From the NCBI RefSeq assembly GCF_000819865.1, contig NZ_CDDF01000017.1, positions 248,001 through 312,000 on the forward strand: a stretch of DNA of 64,000 nt, read 5' to 3'. The position numbers and the translations under genes are program-made. Positions 41,951 to 52,751 of this stretch are shown here, piece by piece. The DNA comes from Aeromonas eucrenophila. GTDB taxonomy: Bacteria; Pseudomonadota; Gammaproteobacteria; Enterobacterales; Aeromonadaceae. Every line of letters begins with the position of its first letter. Within the stretch, counting starts at the first letter, position 1. Under the pieces are notes generated by a model, which worked only from the letters and a program-made list of their open reading frames with translations, was not told the DNA's origin and did not search any database.

Positions 41951-41980
41951 AAAAAAGCCCGCGACAGTCGCGGGCTTTTT
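41951..41980 (+). terminator. Intrinsic terminator of the ExeM-type nuclease gene
   Basis: AAGCCCGCGAC-A-GTCGCGGGCTT is followed by TTTTC, 17 bp past the stop codon. Confidence 0.85.
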
Positions 41981-42082
41981 CATTTAGGCCATTTGATTTG
42001 TAAATGAAGAGGCGTTAGCCATGAAAAAACAAATGCATGAACAAACAAAAAGGCCACCGCGATAACGGTGGCCTTCAGTATT

Positions 42083-42158
<76 letters not shown>

Positions 42159-42214
42159 AAATTCTTCTTTTTAAACAACCGGTTCTGGCGGCCGGCTGCC
42201 TCATTGCTAAATAG

Positions 42215-42290
<76 letters not shown>

Positions 42291-42348
42291 GAAATCTTTA
42301 CTCTTTAGACAATCGGTTCTGGTATCCGGTTGCCTCACTGCGAAATAG

Positions 42349-42424
<76 letters not shown>

Positions 42425-42488
42425 ACAAAAGTCGGCCTGGGTGATACACACCGCACTGCCCTGGGTACTGCATTGTCAATTTGGAACC

Positions 42489-42564
<76 letters not shown>

Positions 42565-42592
42565 TTGGATTCCAGATTGTTCGAGGAGAATT

Positions 42593-42668
<76 letters not shown>

Positions 42669-42713
42669 AACTCACCTCGGCGCTACCAAAGTTATCTCTG
42701 GCAACGGAGGCGC

Positions 42714-42742
42714 ATATTAGTCATCACCCGCTTTGCTGTCAA
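42714..42742 (-). promoter_or_regulatory. Promoter of the tRNA-Ala array
   Basis: On the minus strand TTGACA (42737-42742), 17 bp and TAATAT (42714-42719), followed by a GC-rich discriminator (GCGCCTCCG), typical of stable RNA promoters under stringent control. Confidence 0.8.
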
Positions 42743-42854
42743 CCCTAAAATACCACCGGCCGGAGCGTTTAGTCAAAATTCAGGCAGTTCGTTGTTTTTA
42801 CCACCAACCTCGTCGCTATCTCCCTGTTTTATGTCACAAATCCGACTGAGGCTC

Positions 42855-42888
42855 AAAAACGAAGGGCCCCCGTTCGGGAGCCCTTTTG
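42855..42888 (-). terminator. Intrinsic terminator of gltX
   Basis: On the minus strand AAGGGCTCCCG pairs imperfectly with CGGGGGCCCTT and is followed by CGTTTTTGAG, about 55 bp past the gltX stop. Confidence 0.7.
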
Positions 42889-42941
42889 AGTCATTCACAG
42901 CGGCTTGTTCAGCCACCTGGGAAGACTGACCTGCTGCGAGA

Positions 42942-44357
42942 TTACTCGGCAGCCATGCGCGCTTCGATATACGCCAGGGCGCGATCGATGCGGGCGAGCA
43001 CTCGCTCCTTGCCAACCAGCGCCATCACGGCGTCGATGGCAGGAGACTGACCGAGGCCGGTGACGGCGACGCGCAGCGGCATACCGACCTTGCCCATGCC
43101 CTGCCCCAGCTCGGCGGCAGTGGCTTCAATCAGCTCGTGCAGCGCTTCTGTGGTCCAGGTCTCCAGGGCGGCCAGCTTGGTCTTGGCCAGGGTCAGGGGC
43201 TCGGCGGCCACACCGCGCAGGTGCTTCTTGGCGGCGGCTTCGTCGAGCGCCTCGTACTCCTCGAACAGGTAGCGGCTCTGGGCAGCCACCTCCACCAGGG
43301 TGTTGCAGCGCTCGGCCAGCAGGGTCACCACGTCAGACAAGGCCGGGCCCTTGCTGGTGTCGATGTTCTGGGCGGCCATGTGCCACTCCAGATACTTGGC
43401 GACATGAGCCGGATCCTGGCTGCGCATGTAGTGGTTGTTCAGCCACAGCAGCTTGTCGGTGTTGAAGGCGGAGGCGGACTTGGAGATGGCATCCAGACTG
43501 AACAGTTTGATCATCTCGTCCAGGCTGAAGATCTCCTGATCGCCGTGGGACCAGCCCAGGCGCACCAGATAGTTCAGCAGCGCTTCCGGCAGGTAGCCGT
43601 CGTCGCGGTACTGCATCACGGACACGGCGCCGTGGCGCTTGGACAGCTTGGCACCGTCGTCACCCAGGATCATGGAGACGTGGGCAAACTCCGGCACGGG
43701 TGCGTTCAGAGCCTTGTAGATGTTGATCTGACGCGGGGTGTTGTTGATGTGGTCTTCGCCACGCACCACGTGGGTGATCTCCATGTCCCAGTCGTCCACC
43801 ACCACGCAGAAGTTGTAGGTGGGGGCGCCGTCGGTGCGGCGGATGATGAGATCGTCGAGCTCGGTGTTGGCAAACTCGATGCGGCCACGGACGTGGTCGT
43901 CGAACACCACAGAGCCTTCGGTCGGGTTGCGGAAGCGAATGACGTGGGGCGCATCGGCCGGGTGATTGTGGGCCGCATCGCGGCACTTGCCGTCATAACG
44001 CGGCTTCTCGCCGCTGGCCATCTGGCCTTCACGCAGCGCTTCCAGGCGCTCCTTGGAGCAGAAGCACTTGTAGGCACGGCCGTCCGCCAGCATCTCGTCG
44101 ATGATGCCGTTGTAGCGATCGAAGCGCTTGGTCTGGTAGTAGGGGCCCTCATCCCAGTTCAGCTCCAGCCATTCCATGCCCTCAATGATGGCGTCGATCG
44201 CCTCCTGAGTGGAACGTTCCAGATCGGTATCCTCGATACGCAGCACGAACTCACCGCCCTGGCTCTTCGCAAACAACCAGGAATAGAGTGCGGTACGGGC
44301 ACCGCCGACATGCAAGAAGCCGGTCGGGCTGGGAGCAAAACGGGTTTTGACTTTCAT
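42942..44357 (-). CDS. gltX: Glutamyl-tRNA synthetase
   Basis: This 471-aa class I aminoacyl-tRNA synthetase charges tRNA-Glu. It has the HIGH-type motif [18 protein letters not shown] (residues 6-23; here HVGG), the KMSKS-type motif [13 protein letters not shown], and zinc-type cysteines around [15 protein letters not shown] with CRDAAHNH. The length matches E. coli GltX (471 aa). It is a single gene between the tRNA-Ala array and the chemoreceptor gene. Confidence 0.97.
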   Translation of the reverse strand: MKVKTRFAPSPTGFLHVGGARTALYSWLFAKSQGGEFVLRIEDTDLERSTQEAIDAIIEGMEWLELNWDEGPYYQTKRFDRYNGIIDEMLADGRAYKCFCSKERLEALREGQMASGEKPRYDGKCRDAAHNHPADAPHVIRFRNPTEGSVVFDDHVRGRIEFANTELDDLIIRRTDGAPTYNFCVVVDDWDMEITHVVRGEDHINNTPRQINIYKALNAPVPEFAHVSMILGDDGAKLSKRHGAVSVMQYRDDGYLPEALLNYLVRLGWSHGDQEIFSLDEMIKLFSLDAISKSASAFNTDKLLWLNNHYMRSQDPAHVAKYLEWHMAAQNIDTSKGPALSDVVTLLAERCNTLVEVAAQSRYLFEEYEALDEAAAKKHLRGVAAEPLTLAKTKLAALETWTTEALHELIEATAAELGQGMGKVGMPLRVAVTGLGQSPAIDAVMALVGKERVLARIDRALAYIEARMAAE

Positions 44358-44608
44358 CTTTAAGCCTTGTGTAGAGGGCCTTGGGCCAATTCATTAAAAA
44401 AACCGTCGCATTTTAGCACCGAGAAACCCGGATGGGAAAACCATGGCGCCGCAGAGCCTAAAATAGGCCTGGATCCGGTAAAGACCACTATTTTTGAGTG
44501 GGATCGCAAAAGTTTCCCTCTTTTTCCGCTTAGCTAGACAAGATTGCTGGAGAGATCTCCCGCCCTGCCGATAATTCAAACAACTTTCTACGTTACAAGG
44601 AACGCAAG

Positions 44609-46711
44609 ATGCAGTTTCGTTCTATTCAGAATCGCATCCTGGTGATGGCGGGGATCGCCATGACCACGGCCCTGGTCATCCTGATCCTGCTGAACCAATA
44701 TTCCGGCAAACAGACCCAGCAGCTGACCATCAGCTCCAGTCGCGCCGCCCTGCAACAGGAGGCCTGGCAGAAGGTGAGCGCCAATGCCCGTGCCGAGGCC
44801 GCCACCATCACCCAGTTGCTGCAAAAGGGACTCTCCTACACCCAGCAGATGGCCAGCGTCTTCGCCCTACAGCAAGCGGGCAAGCTGCCGCTGGATCGCC
44901 AGCAGGCCACCGACCTGCTCAAGGCGCAGCTAGCCCTCGAGCCCCAGCTGTATGGCACCTTCGCCGGTTTCGAGCCCAATGGCTTCGACGGCCAAGACGC
45001 CACCTTCGCCGGCCAGACGGCGCTCGGCAGCGACAGCCAGGGGCGCTTCGTGCCCTACTTCTACCGCGACAAGGATGGCATAGGCACAGACCTGCTGCTC
45101 TCCATCGAGAAGGGCGATGCGGACGAGTTCGGCAACCCGGCCAACGACTACTACGCCTGTCCGAAATGGGAAGGCCGCTCCTGCCTCATCGACCCCTTCA
45201 AGGTGGACATCAACGGCCAGCAGGTGCTGGTGAGCACCATCACCACCCCCATCCTGGTGGATGGCCAGTTCAAGGGGGTCGCCGCGCTGGATCTGGCGGT
45301 GGACTCCATCAGCCGGCAGGCCCAGTCCCTCAACAGCAACATCTATGACGGCAAGGGGGAGACCCTGATCGTCAGCGCCGCCGGCGTCATCACCGGCACC
45401 AGCGGCGATGCCAGCCTGCTCGGCAGCCGCGCCGACAAGCTGCTCGGCGATGGCTGGCAGCAATACCTCAAGCCGGAAGTGCAGCGCCAGGAGCTCACCG
45501 ATGCGTTTCGCATCTCGGTGCCCATCGCGGTACCGGGCATGAGCCGTAACTGGGCCATCATCGTCACCCTGCCCTACAAGGTGGTGCTGGCCGGTGCCGA
45601 TCAACTGGAGGCCCAGCTCGCCGACATGAACCGCTCCGCCATGACCCAGCAACTGGTCGGCGCACTGCTGGTGCTGGTGTTGGCGCTCGCCACCATGCTG
45701 GTGATCGCCCGCAGCATCACGGGCCCCATCCGCCAGATGGTGAGCCTGGTAGATGACATCGCCGATGGGGAGGGGGACCTCACCAAACGCCTCAATACCC
45801 AGTCCAAAGATGAGCTGGGGGCCCTGGCCCGCGGCATCAACCGCTTCATCGACAAGTTGCAGGTGCTGCTGGGGGATGTACAGAAGACAGCGAGCGAGGT
45901 CCATCGCCACGCCGGTGACACCGACCGTATCGCCGGCCAGACCGACACCAACCTGCAGCATCACCAGGCGGAGATGGAGCAGATGCTGACCGCGGTGCAG
46001 GAGATGTCCTACGTCAGCCAGGAGGTGGCGACCCACGCCAACAACACCGCCGACTCCGCCAAGCAGGCTCAGGGGGCGGCGGATCAGGGCAAGGTGCGCT
46101 TCCAGCAGGTGATCCAGTCCATGCACAGGGTCGCGGCCGAATCGGGCAAGGGCGCCGAGGTGGTCGAGGGGCTGGCCCACGACAGCGAGCAGATCACCAG
46201 CATACTGACTGTCATTCAGGGCATCGCCGACCAGACCAACCTGCTGGCGCTCAACGCCGCCATCGAGGCGGCCCGAGCCGGCGAGCAGGGCCGCGGCTTC
46301 GCCGTGGTGGCGGACGAGGTGCGCAAGCTGGCGGGCAACACCCAGCAGGCGGTGCAGAATACCCAGGAGCTGATCGAGAAGATCCGCCACAGCTCGGCCA
46401 ATGCGGTCAACGCCATCCAGCAGAGCCAGCAGCTGACCCATCAGGCGGTGGGTGAGGCAGACTTGGCGGAGGCGGCGCTGGACAGCATCTTCCAGGCCAT
46501 TGCCACCATCAACGACATGACCTACCAGATCGCCTCCGCCGCCGAGGAGCAGAGCTCGGTTTCCGAGACCGTCTCCGGCAATCTGTCAAAAACCAACGCA
46601 CTGGCCAACGACATCGCCGAAGATGCGACCAATACGGCCAAAGCCAGCCAAGCCTTGCGCCAGGCGGCCGAGCGTTTACAGCAATTGCTCGGACAATTTC
46701 GTCTCAGCTGA
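44609..46711 (+). CDS. Methyl-accepting chemotaxis protein with periplasmic Cache domain
   Basis: This 700-aa inner-membrane chemoreceptor has a first membrane helix (ILVMAGIAMTTALVILILL, about 10-28) and then a periplasmic sensor of about 310 residues of the double-Cache type (YGTFAGFEPNGFDGQD, FVPYFYRDKDG, ATITTPI-like VSTITTPILVDGQFKG). The second helix is LVGALLVLVLALATMLVIA, followed by a HAMP domain (PIRQMVSLVDDIADGEGDLT). The signalling domain has the hairpin tip IADQTNLLALNAAIEAARAG and EQGRGFAVVADEVRKLA. The ligand is unknown; such Cache domains often bind amino or organic acids. No CheB/CheR pentapeptide is seen at the end. An AAGGAACGC site precedes ATG. Confidence 0.94.
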   Translation: MQFRSIQNRILVMAGIAMTTALVILILLNQYSGKQTQQLTISSSRAALQQEAWQKVSANARAEAATITQLLQKGLSYTQQMASVFALQQAGKLPLDRQQATDLLKAQLALEPQLYGTFAGFEPNGFDGQDATFAGQTALGSDSQGRFVPYFYRDKDGIGTDLLLSIEKGDADEFGNPANDYYACPKWEGRSCLIDPFKVDINGQQVLVSTITTPILVDGQFKGVAALDLAVDSISRQAQSLNSNIYDGKGETLIVSAAGVITGTSGDASLLGSRADKLLGDGWQQYLKPEVQRQELTDAFRISVPIAVPGMSRNWAIIVTLPYKVVLAGADQLEAQLADMNRSAMTQQLVGALLVLVLALATMLVIARSITGPIRQMVSLVDDIADGEGDLTKRLNTQSKDELGALARGINRFIDKLQVLLGDVQKTASEVHRHAGDTDRIAGQTDTNLQHHQAEMEQMLTAVQEMSYVSQEVATHANNTADSAKQAQGAADQGKVRFQQVIQSMHRVAAESGKGAEVVEGLAHDSEQITSILTVIQGIADQTNLLALNAAIEAARAGEQGRGFAVVADEVRKLAGNTQQAVQNTQELIEKIRHSSANAVNAIQQSQQLTHQAVGEADLAEAALDSIFQAIATINDMTYQIASAAEEQSSVSETVSGNLSKTNALANDIAEDATNTAKASQALRQAAERLQQLLGQFRLS

Positions 46712-46727
46712 TAATTTTCATCATCAG

Positions 46728-46750
46728 GGCTCTCCCCCTCGGGGGCGAGT
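46728..46750 (+). terminator. Hairpin after the chemoreceptor gene
   Basis: CTCTCCCCC-TC-GGGGGCGAG forms a GC-rich stem without a strong T-run, 17 bp past the stop. Confidence 0.4.
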
Positions 46751-46810
46751 CCGTTTACCATAGGCGGCATATTTGCCTGATGGCAGGCAATGTAGTGAGA
46801 GGTAAATGCC

Positions 46811-47473
46811 GTGCCCACCCCGGACCGTCGCCCACGTGGCCATAACAGACGAGCCCAGCAGCGTCACCAAGACGAATCACAAGGAACCCTGCTCCATCGT
46901 ATCAATGCCGCCACCCTGCCCCTGCGTCAGCGCCTCGGGCAAGGCATGAGTGGCCTGCGCAACAAGGAAGCCAGAACGACGTCCTTCAAGCTGGCCAGCC
47001 CGCTGCCGCGCAAGAACACCATAGGGCTGCTGATCCTGATCCCGCTCTGGCTGCTGGTGCTTGCCTGGGATCCCGCCCCCACGGTGCCCGCCGCCGCACC
47101 GTCCGGCTCCCTCGCCGTGCCCCTGGCCGTGCCGACCCAGGCCCTGACCGTGGGCAATGGCAACACCGGCAGTGCGCCGGTCGCCGCCAAGCCGGTGGAA
47201 GAGAAGGTTGACGGCACCTGGTTGCAACACGATGTGCAGGCCGGCGAGACCCTCTACTCCATCTTCCGCAAGTTCGAGCTGCCCGGCGCCGAGCTCAGCC
47301 GGCTGATCGCCATCGAGGGACCGGACAGGCCCCTGACCCGGTTGCAATCCGGCAAGTCGGTGTTCGTATTGGTGGACGCGGGTCGCCGCATCCAGCGGGT
47401 CGAGATCCGCTCCTTCGGTCAGGTGAATTATCGCTACGATCGCCAGGGTGAAGGCTTCGCGCTCAAGGAGTGA
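46811..47473 (+). CDS. YtfB/OapA-like LysM-domain cell envelope protein
   Basis: This 220-aa bitopic protein has a basic cytoplasmic N-terminus, one membrane helix (IGLLILIPLWLLVLAW, about 72-87) and a proline/alanine-rich linker. The C-terminal OapA-type LysM-like domain (about 137-218) reads WLQHDVQAGETLYSIFRKF, LSRLIAIEG and LQSGKSVFVL. E. coli YtfB (212 aa) has this layout, binds glycan and is linked to cell division. The start is the GTG at 46811 behind GAGGTAAAT; an internal ATG at 46946 is a possible shorter start. It has its own terminator. Confidence 0.82.
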   Translation: MPTPDRRPRGHNRRAQQRHQDESQGTLLHRINAATLPLRQRLGQGMSGLRNKEARTTSFKLASPLPRKNTIGLLILIPLWLLVLAWDPAPTVPAAAPSGSLAVPLAVPTQALTVGNGNTGSAPVAAKPVEEKVDGTWLQHDVQAGETLYSIFRKFELPGAELSRLIAIEGPDRPLTRLQSGKSVFVLVDAGRRIQRVEIRSFGQVNYRYDRQGEGFALKE

Positions 47474-47497
47474 AACCGCCGGCGATGACGCAATGAA

Positions 47498-47527
47498 ACG
47501 GGAGGCCTGGCGCCTCCCGTTTTTTTG
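47498..47527 (+). terminator. Intrinsic terminator of the YtfB-like gene
   Basis: ACGGGAGGC-CTGGC-GCCTCCCGT is followed by seven T. Confidence 0.9.
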
Positions 47528-47597
47528 AGCCACAGCCTGAAACAAGCCGCTGACTTCGCAATAGTTTTAGCTCGCTCAAAAAATGAAAAGTGCCAAA

Positions 47598-47625
47598 TTG
47601 ACAAGGGATCGGGCTTCAGTACAAT
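47598..47625 (+). promoter_or_regulatory. Promoter of the cold-shock gene
   Basis: TTGACA (47598-47603) and TACAAT (47620-47625) are 16 bp apart, giving a 5' UTR of about 130 nt before the csp ATG. Long leaders are typical of cold-shock genes. Confidence 0.65.
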
Positions 47626-47765
47626 CGATTGTGCTTTAGACAGGGATTGTACTACATGCTACTGGGACAAATTGACGTGGTCAGTCATGGGTAGACCCCT
47701 GGATTCTAGGCAAATGCTGCCCAACAAGGCGTTAGTTTCATTTTGTTATAGATAGGACTTACCAC

Positions 47766-47975
47766 ATGTCTGACATTCGCACCGGCCAAGTAAAATGGTT
47801 CAACGAAACCAAGGGTTTTGGCTTCATCGAGCAATCCCAGGGACCGGACGTTTTCGTTCACTTCTCCTCCATCCAGAGCACTGGTTTCAAAACCCTGGCT
47901 GAAGGCCAAAAAGTCCAGTTCACCGTGACCCAGGGCAAGAAAGGCCCTCAGGCTGAGAACGTGACCCTGCTCTAA
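47766..47975 (+). CDS. Cold-shock protein (CspA family)
   Basis: This 69-aa single-domain OB-fold protein binds single-stranded RNA and DNA and acts as an RNA chaperone. RNP1 and RNP2 are present as KGFGFIEQ and VFVHFSSI, and the [10 protein letters not shown] opening and the end [10 protein letters not shown] are standard. It has a long leader with a good promoter and a strong terminator. Which Csp subtype it is, and whether it is cold-induced, cannot be told from sequence. Confidence 0.96.
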   Translation: MSDIRTGQVKWFNETKGFGFIEQSQGPDVFVHFSSIQSTGFKTLAEGQKVQFTVTQGKKGPQAENVTLL

Positions 47976-47994
47976 GCCGCGCCAGTGAACCAGT

Positions 47995-48022
47995 AGGAGG
48001 AGACTGCTCCTCCTATTTTTTG
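47995..48022 (+). terminator. Intrinsic terminator of the cold-shock gene
   Basis: AGGAGGAG-ACTG-CTCCTCCT is followed by ATTTTTTG. Confidence 0.9.
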
Positions 48023-48247
48023 CCTGCCATTCCCCCCCCCCTCGTATCAGGCGAGCCTTCGCCGTTTCGCCCCCCTTCCCCAAGAAACCAGGCTGGATCA
48101 CAACTCCAGCGCCGCGCTAGCCGATGGACCGAGAATAATAACGGGAAACCTGCACAGGTGCTGACAAGCGGATACGACGAAGCATCGCGGCGCGATACGG
48201 AATCAATTCAAGGGGATAAAAAGACTGGTGATACTACGAAGAGAGAT

Positions 48248-48323
<76 letters not shown>

Positions 48324-48347
48324 AACAGGATGTCTTCTGCACATGAT

Positions 48348-48423
<76 letters not shown>

Positions 48424-48459
48424 AACGGAATATCATCTGCAAAATCGTACTAAAAGTAT

Positions 48460-48535
<76 letters not shown>

Positions 48536-48559
48536 AACAGGATGTCTTCTGCACATGAT

Positions 48560-48635
<76 letters not shown>

Positions 48636-48671
48636 ATCGGAATATCATCTACAGAATCTAACTAAAAGCAT

Positions 48672-48747
<76 letters not shown>

Positions 48748-48780
48748 AACATAGATTGTCTTGAGGTGCTTGCTGATGAT

Positions 48781-48856
<76 letters not shown>

Positions 48857-48881
48857 ATCGGAATATCATCGGCAAATTTTT

Positions 48882-48957
<76 letters not shown>

Positions 48958-49015
48958 AACTACCTAAAAACGGCCGTACAGCATTTGGTTGCTTGCGCTA
49001 CTGTACGGGAGCCGA

Positions 49016-49043
49016 ATTATAAGAGCAGTCATTCCAATTGCAA
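49016..49043 (-). promoter_or_regulatory. Promoter of the tRNA-Gly array
   Basis: On the minus strand TTGCAA (49038-49043), 16 bp and a perfect TATAAT (49016-49021), followed by a GC-rich discriminator (CGGCTCCCG). Confidence 0.8.
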
Positions 49044-49134
49044 GGGCTTTTTTGTCACTGTGCGGCCGTTCGCTCAAAAGCTGTCCGAACTGCCGATTTT
49101 AGCAACCGGAGGATGCCAAGCCCTTGCCGGCAAC

Positions 49135-49680
49135 TCAGATTTTGAAGACGTGGCTGCGGTAGAACTGCAGCTCGGCGATGGATTCGCGGATGTCGTCAAG
49201 GGCCTGGTGGGAGCCACTCTTCTTGAACTGATCCAGCAATTCTGGCTGCCAGCGACGGACCAGCTCCTTGATGGTGCTGACGTCGACGTTGCGGTAGTGG
49301 AAGAAGGCCTCCAGCTCCGCCATGTGCTTGACCATGAAGCGGCGATCCTGGCCGATGCTGTTGCCACACAGGGGGCTGGTGCGTTCCGGCACCCACTCTT
49401 GAATGAACGCCAGCGTCTCGGCCACGGCGCGTGCCTCGTCATATTCACTCGCCTTGACCCTGGCCACCAGACCGCTCTTGGTGTGGGTGTTGACGTTCCA
49501 GTCATCCATCTTGGCAAGCTCTGCATCGCTCTGGTGGATGGCGATGACGGGCCCCTGTGCCAGCACGTTCAGATCCTTGTCGGTGACTATGGTGGCGATC
49601 TCCAGTACCACGTTCTCTTCGGGGTCCAGACCCGTCATCTCCATGTCGATCCATACCAGGTTCTGCTCGCTGACTGTCAT
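49135..49680 (-). CDS. orn: Oligoribonuclease
   Basis: This 181-aa 3'-5' exoribonuclease of the DEDDh class degrades very short RNAs and linear di-GMP to mononucleotides. The metal-binding motifs are [10 protein letters not shown] (ExoI), [11 protein letters not shown] (ExoII) and [11 protein letters not shown] (ExoIII). The length equals that of E. coli Orn. The start at 49680 is the ATG before TVSEQN. It is divergent from rsgA, the usual enterobacterial arrangement. Confidence 0.97.
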   Translation of the reverse strand: MTVSEQNLVWIDMEMTGLDPEENVVLEIATIVTDKDLNVLAQGPVIAIHQSDAELAKMDDWNVNTHTKSGLVARVKASEYDEARAVAETLAFIQEWVPERTSPLCGNSIGQDRRFMVKHMAELEAFFHYRNVDVSTIKELVRRWQPELLDQFKKSGSHQALDDIRESIAELQFYRSHVFKI

Positions 49681-49771
49681 GATTGCTCTCTCTAGTGGGA
49701 GGAATGGCGGAATTTTGCCAATTTGCATGTATCATACTGGCTTTGGATCTGTTCATAAACTGGCGAATCGA

Positions 49772-50806
49772 GTGGCAAAGAAAGCAAAACTCAATCTGGG
49801 TCAACAAAGGCGTGTCCAGGCCAACCGCGAACGGCGGCTGCAAAAAGATCACAGTACCGTGGTCGATGACACCCTGTTTGGCCCGGCCATCGAGGGGGTG
49901 GTGATCAGCCGCTTCGGTCAGCATGCGGACGTGGAAGCCGTCGATGGCACCATCCACCGCAGCAATCTGCGCCGCAGCAGCATCAGCAGCCTGGTGTGCG
50001 GTGACAAGGTGGTCTGGCGTCCCGGTCTCAATGCCGCCACCGCCGGCGTCATCGAGGCGGTGCATCCGCGCCACTCGGTGCTGACCCGGCCCGACTTCTA
50101 CGACGGGGTCAAACCCATCGCCGCCAACATCGACCAGATCATCATCGTCTCGGCGGTGATGCCGGAGTTCTCCACCAACATCGTCGATCGCTACCTGGTC
50201 GCGGCAGAAGATGTGGAGATCCAGCCGCTTATCGTGCTGAACAAGGTCGACATGCTCGATGACGCCGCCCGCGTCCGCATCGAGGGCCAGCTCGCCCCCT
50301 ACCGCAAACTCGGCTACCAGGTGATCCTGGTGAGCTGCGAGAGCGGCGAGGGGCTCGATGAGCTCAAGGCCCAGTTCGAAGGCAAGATCAGCATCTTCGT
50401 CGGCCAGTCCGGGGTGGGCAAGTCGTCCCTCACCAACGCCCTGATGCCGGGGCTGGATGTGCTCACCGGCGAGATCTCCGAAAACTCGGGGCTCGGCACG
50501 CACACCACCACCACGGCGCGGCTCTATCACTTCCCGAGCGGCGGCGATCTCATCGACTCCCCCGGGATCCGCGAGTTCGCGCTCTGGCACCTTGAGGCCG
50601 ACCGCATCACCTGGTGCTTCGTCGAGTTTCGTGACTACCTGGGTGGCTGCCGGTTCCGCGACTGCACCCACAAGAACGATCCCGGCTGCGCCCTGCGGGC
50701 GGCGGTCGACTGCGGCGCCATCAGCGCGGATCGCTTCCACAACTATCACCGCATCCTGGAAACCATGCAGGAAGCCCGCCACGGTCGGCAACAAGCCCGG
50801 CTGTGA
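49772..50806 (+). CDS. rsgA: Small ribosomal subunit biogenesis GTPase RsgA
   Basis: This 344-aa circularly permuted GTPase helps late 30S subunit maturation. It has an N-terminal OB domain (about 40-110) and a GTPase core in permuted order: G4 NKVD, then G1 [11 protein letters not shown]2 threonines in [11 protein letters not shown] and G3 [10 protein letters not shown]. The C-terminal zinc site follows ([16 protein letters not shown]). The GTG start before [13 protein letters not shown] was chosen because it aligns with E. coli RsgA; the ribosome site is weak, and an ATG at 49727 is an alternative. It is followed by psd after 27 bp. Confidence 0.95.
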   Translation: MAKKAKLNLGQQRRVQANRERRLQKDHSTVVDDTLFGPAIEGVVISRFGQHADVEAVDGTIHRSNLRRSSISSLVCGDKVVWRPGLNAATAGVIEAVHPRHSVLTRPDFYDGVKPIAANIDQIIIVSAVMPEFSTNIVDRYLVAAEDVEIQPLIVLNKVDMLDDAARVRIEGQLAPYRKLGYQVILVSCESGEGLDELKAQFEGKISIFVGQSGVGKSSLTNALMPGLDVLTGEISENSGLGTHTTTTARLYHFPSGGDLIDSPGIREFALWHLEADRITWCFVEFRDYLGGCRFRDCTHKNDPGCALRAAVDCGAISADRFHNYHRILETMQEARHGRQQARL

Positions 50807-50833
50807 CCCCATCAACCCATTTTAATAAAGTCG

Positions 50834-51715
50834 ATGAAGATCATGAGCATCACTGACAACCTGAAAATTGCCGGTCAATACTGCCTGCCCAAACACGCCG
50901 TCTCCCGCCTGGTGGGCAAGCTCGCGGCCGCCGAGGCCGGCAGCCTCACCACCAAGGTGATCACCGCCTTTATCAAGCAGTACCAGGTCGACATGAGCGA
51001 GGCCCTGCACGAAGACCCCGCCCACTATTCGAGCTTCAACGCCTTCTTCACCCGCGAGCTCAAGCCGGGGATCCGCCCTCTGGTGGAAGATGCCATGACC
51101 CTGGCGCTGCCGGTGGATGGCACCGTCAGCCAGCTCGGCCCCATCCATCAGGGTCGCATCATCCAGGCCAAGGGTCACGACTACAGCGCCCGCGAGCTGC
51201 TGGGGGGCTTCGATGATCTGGTGGCACCGTTCAAGGACGGAGACTTTGCCACCATCTATCTGGCGCCCAAGGATTACCACCGCATCCACATGCCGCTGGA
51301 CGGCGTGCTGGAGAGCATGGTGTTCGTGCCGGGGGATCTGTTCTCCGTCAACCCGCTCACCGCCGAGAACGTGCCCAACCTGTTCGCCCGCAACGAACGG
51401 GTGGTCGCCACCTTCCGCACCCCCCATGGCCCCATGGCACTGGTGCTGGTCGGTGCCACCATAGTCGCCAGCATCGAGACCATCTGGGCCGGCAACATAG
51501 CGCCGACCAAACACAAGGAAGTGGTGCGCTGGGACTATAAGGGCGATGAGGCCATCACCCTGCAAAAAGGCGCAGAGATGGGCCTGTTCAAGCTCGGCAG
51601 CACCGTCGTCTGCCTGTTTGGCCCCGGCATGCTGGCGGACTTCGAGCCCCATCTGGCCAACGGCGTCACCACCCGCATGGGACAACCCTTCGCCAAGCTG
51701 GCTGCAGCAGAATGA
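50834..51715 (+). CDS. psd: Phosphatidylserine decarboxylase proenzyme
   Basis: This 293-aa inner-membrane-associated enzyme makes phosphatidylethanolamine. The proenzyme cleaves itself in the LGST motif ([11 protein letters not shown], near residue 255), where the serine becomes the pyruvoyl group. Other family text is [39 protein letters not shown] and FARNERVV. The start could be ATG 50834 or the fourth codon, ATG 50843; neither has a strong site. Its last 4 bp overlap the start of the DUF2132 gene as ATGA. Confidence 0.96.
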   Translation: MKIMSITDNLKIAGQYCLPKHAVSRLVGKLAAAEAGSLTTKVITAFIKQYQVDMSEALHEDPAHYSSFNAFFTRELKPGIRPLVEDAMTLALPVDGTVSQLGPIHQGRIIQAKGHDYSARELLGGFDDLVAPFKDGDFATIYLAPKDYHRIHMPLDGVLESMVFVPGDLFSVNPLTAENVPNLFARNERVVATFRTPHGPMALVLVGATIVASIETIWAGNIAPTKHKEVVRWDYKGDEAITLQKGAEMGLFKLGSTVVCLFGPGMLADFEPHLANGVTTRMGQPFAKLAAAE

Positions 51716-51975
51716 GTGACCCACAAAGCGCTTCGCAGCCGAAGAATCCACTGCATGGGCTGACCCTGGAGGCGATTGTCACCGCCCTGGTGGCCCACTA
51801 CGGCTGGGAACAACTCGGGAAGGAGATCGACATCCGCTGCTTCACCCAGGATCCCAGCATCAAGTCCAGCCTGAAGTTCTTGCGCAAAACCCCCTGGGCT
51901 CGGGAAAAGGTCGAGAGCCTCTATCTGTACGTCCAGCGCAAGCAGGCGAAACAGGCGGGATCCCACAGTGTTTAA
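51712..51975 (+). CDS. DUF2132/VF530-family DNA-binding-like protein
   Basis: This 87-aa small basic protein of the VF530 family is recognised by [26 protein letters not shown], which I split as [16 protein letters not shown] and HYGWEQLG, then INIRCF-like [21 protein letters not shown] and [13 protein letters not shown]. The family is annotated as DNA-binding from structure; its role is unknown. It overlaps psd by 4 bp, so it is translationally coupled to it. Its 3' end (about 112 bp) is duplicated between it and the next gene; the tail AGSHSV differs from the KKKEDPHGV read in the copy, which is likely the older terminus. Confidence 0.85.
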   Translation: MSDPQSASQPKNPLHGLTLEAIVTALVAHYGWEQLGKEIDIRCFTQDPSIKSSLKFLRKTPWAREKVESLYLYVQRKQAKQAGSHSV

Positions 51976-52085
51976 ATCCAGCCTGACGTTCTTGCGCAAG
52001 ACCCCCTGGGCGCGGGAAAAGGTCGAGAGCCTCTACCTGTACGTCCAGCGCAAGCAGGCGAAAAAGAAGGAAGACCCCCATGGCG
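51862..52085 (+). repeat. Tandem duplication of the DUF2132 3' end
   Basis: The segment beginning TCCAGCCTGA at 51865 recurs at 51977 (period 112), with only a few differences over about 90 bp. The second copy is shifted by one in frame, keeps an open frame ending EDPHGV, and its stop overlaps the ATG of the DUF2960 gene. Confidence 0.9.
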
Positions 52086-52331
52086 TTTAAAATTACCTAC
52101 ACCTACGGCAAGAAGACCAAAGAGATCGGCTACGCCAACGACAAGTTCAACAGCATCTACGATGCCATTGCCGCCGCCGAAGGGATCAACCTGGCCAGCT
52201 TCCACGCCATGGAGGCCCAGCTGGCCCAGGTCTGCCGCCGCGACAAGAAGAGCGTGAAGGATTACCGGGAGAACTACTTCAAGGAGCTGGGCTTCTCCAA
52301 CATCGTCATCGAACGGGATGGTCAGGAGTAA
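52080..52331 (+). CDS. DUF2960 domain-containing protein
   Basis: This 83-aa soluble protein resembles the DUF2960 family of Aeromonas, Vibrio and relatives: [19 protein letters not shown], then [15 protein letters not shown] and [17 protein letters not shown]. Function is unknown. It has no signal or membrane segment. It lies in the rsgA-psd run, one base before the next gene. Its ribosome site (AAGAAGGAAG) lies within the duplicated DUF2132 3' end. Confidence 0.8.
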   Translation: MAFKITYTYGKKTKEIGYANDKFNSIYDAIAAAEGINLASFHAMEAQLAQVCRRDKKSVKDYRENYFKELGFSNIVIERDGQE

Positions 52332-52332
52332 T

Positions 52333-52731
52333 ATGCGCACTTTGACCCTGATGGCCGCCTCCCTGCTGCTGGCGGCCTGCAGCACTCCGAAGCAGCACCT
52401 GGTGGGCAACGATCAGGATGCCCACGGTTGCCGTGCCAGCGCCGGCTACCAGTGGTCCGTCCTGACCGAGCAGTGCGTGCGCCTGTTCGAGCAGGCCATC
52501 CGCCTGCAATCCCTCGAGGCCAGCGAGACCGGCAGCGCCTTCGTGCTGTTCAACGCCGATCAGAGCCAGGCCGAGCTGACCCTGCCAAGCGGCGAGCAAC
52601 TCAGGCTCGTCCGTCAGGGGGAGGAAGGCAACCACTCCTGGCAAGGGGGCCAATATCAGCTCTTCCCCTGGAAGGGCTATGTGCTCAAGTCCGGCGAGCA
52701 GGCACTGTTTCACGGTGACAGCGCGCTCTGA
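52333..52731 (+). CDS. Predicted lipoprotein, 132 aa
   Basis: The N-terminus (LTLMAASLLLAACSTPKQ) is a clear lipoprotein signal with lipobox LAAC at about residue 18. The mature domain has two further cysteines (AHGCRASAGYQWSVLTEQC) that could form a disulfide, then an all-beta region (FVLFNADQSQAELTLPSGEQ). I do not recognise a characterised family. It starts one base after the DUF2960 stop and ends the operon. Residue 2 after the cysteine is Ser, so outer-membrane sorting is expected. Confidence 0.75.
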   Translation: MRTLTLMAASLLLAACSTPKQHLVGNDQDAHGCRASAGYQWSVLTEQCVRLFEQAIRLQSLEASETGSAFVLFNADQSQAELTLPSGEQLRLVRQGEEGNHSWQGGQYQLFPWKGYVLKSGEQALFHGDSAL

Positions 52732-52751
52732 TGGCCAGCCAGCCTTCCCAC

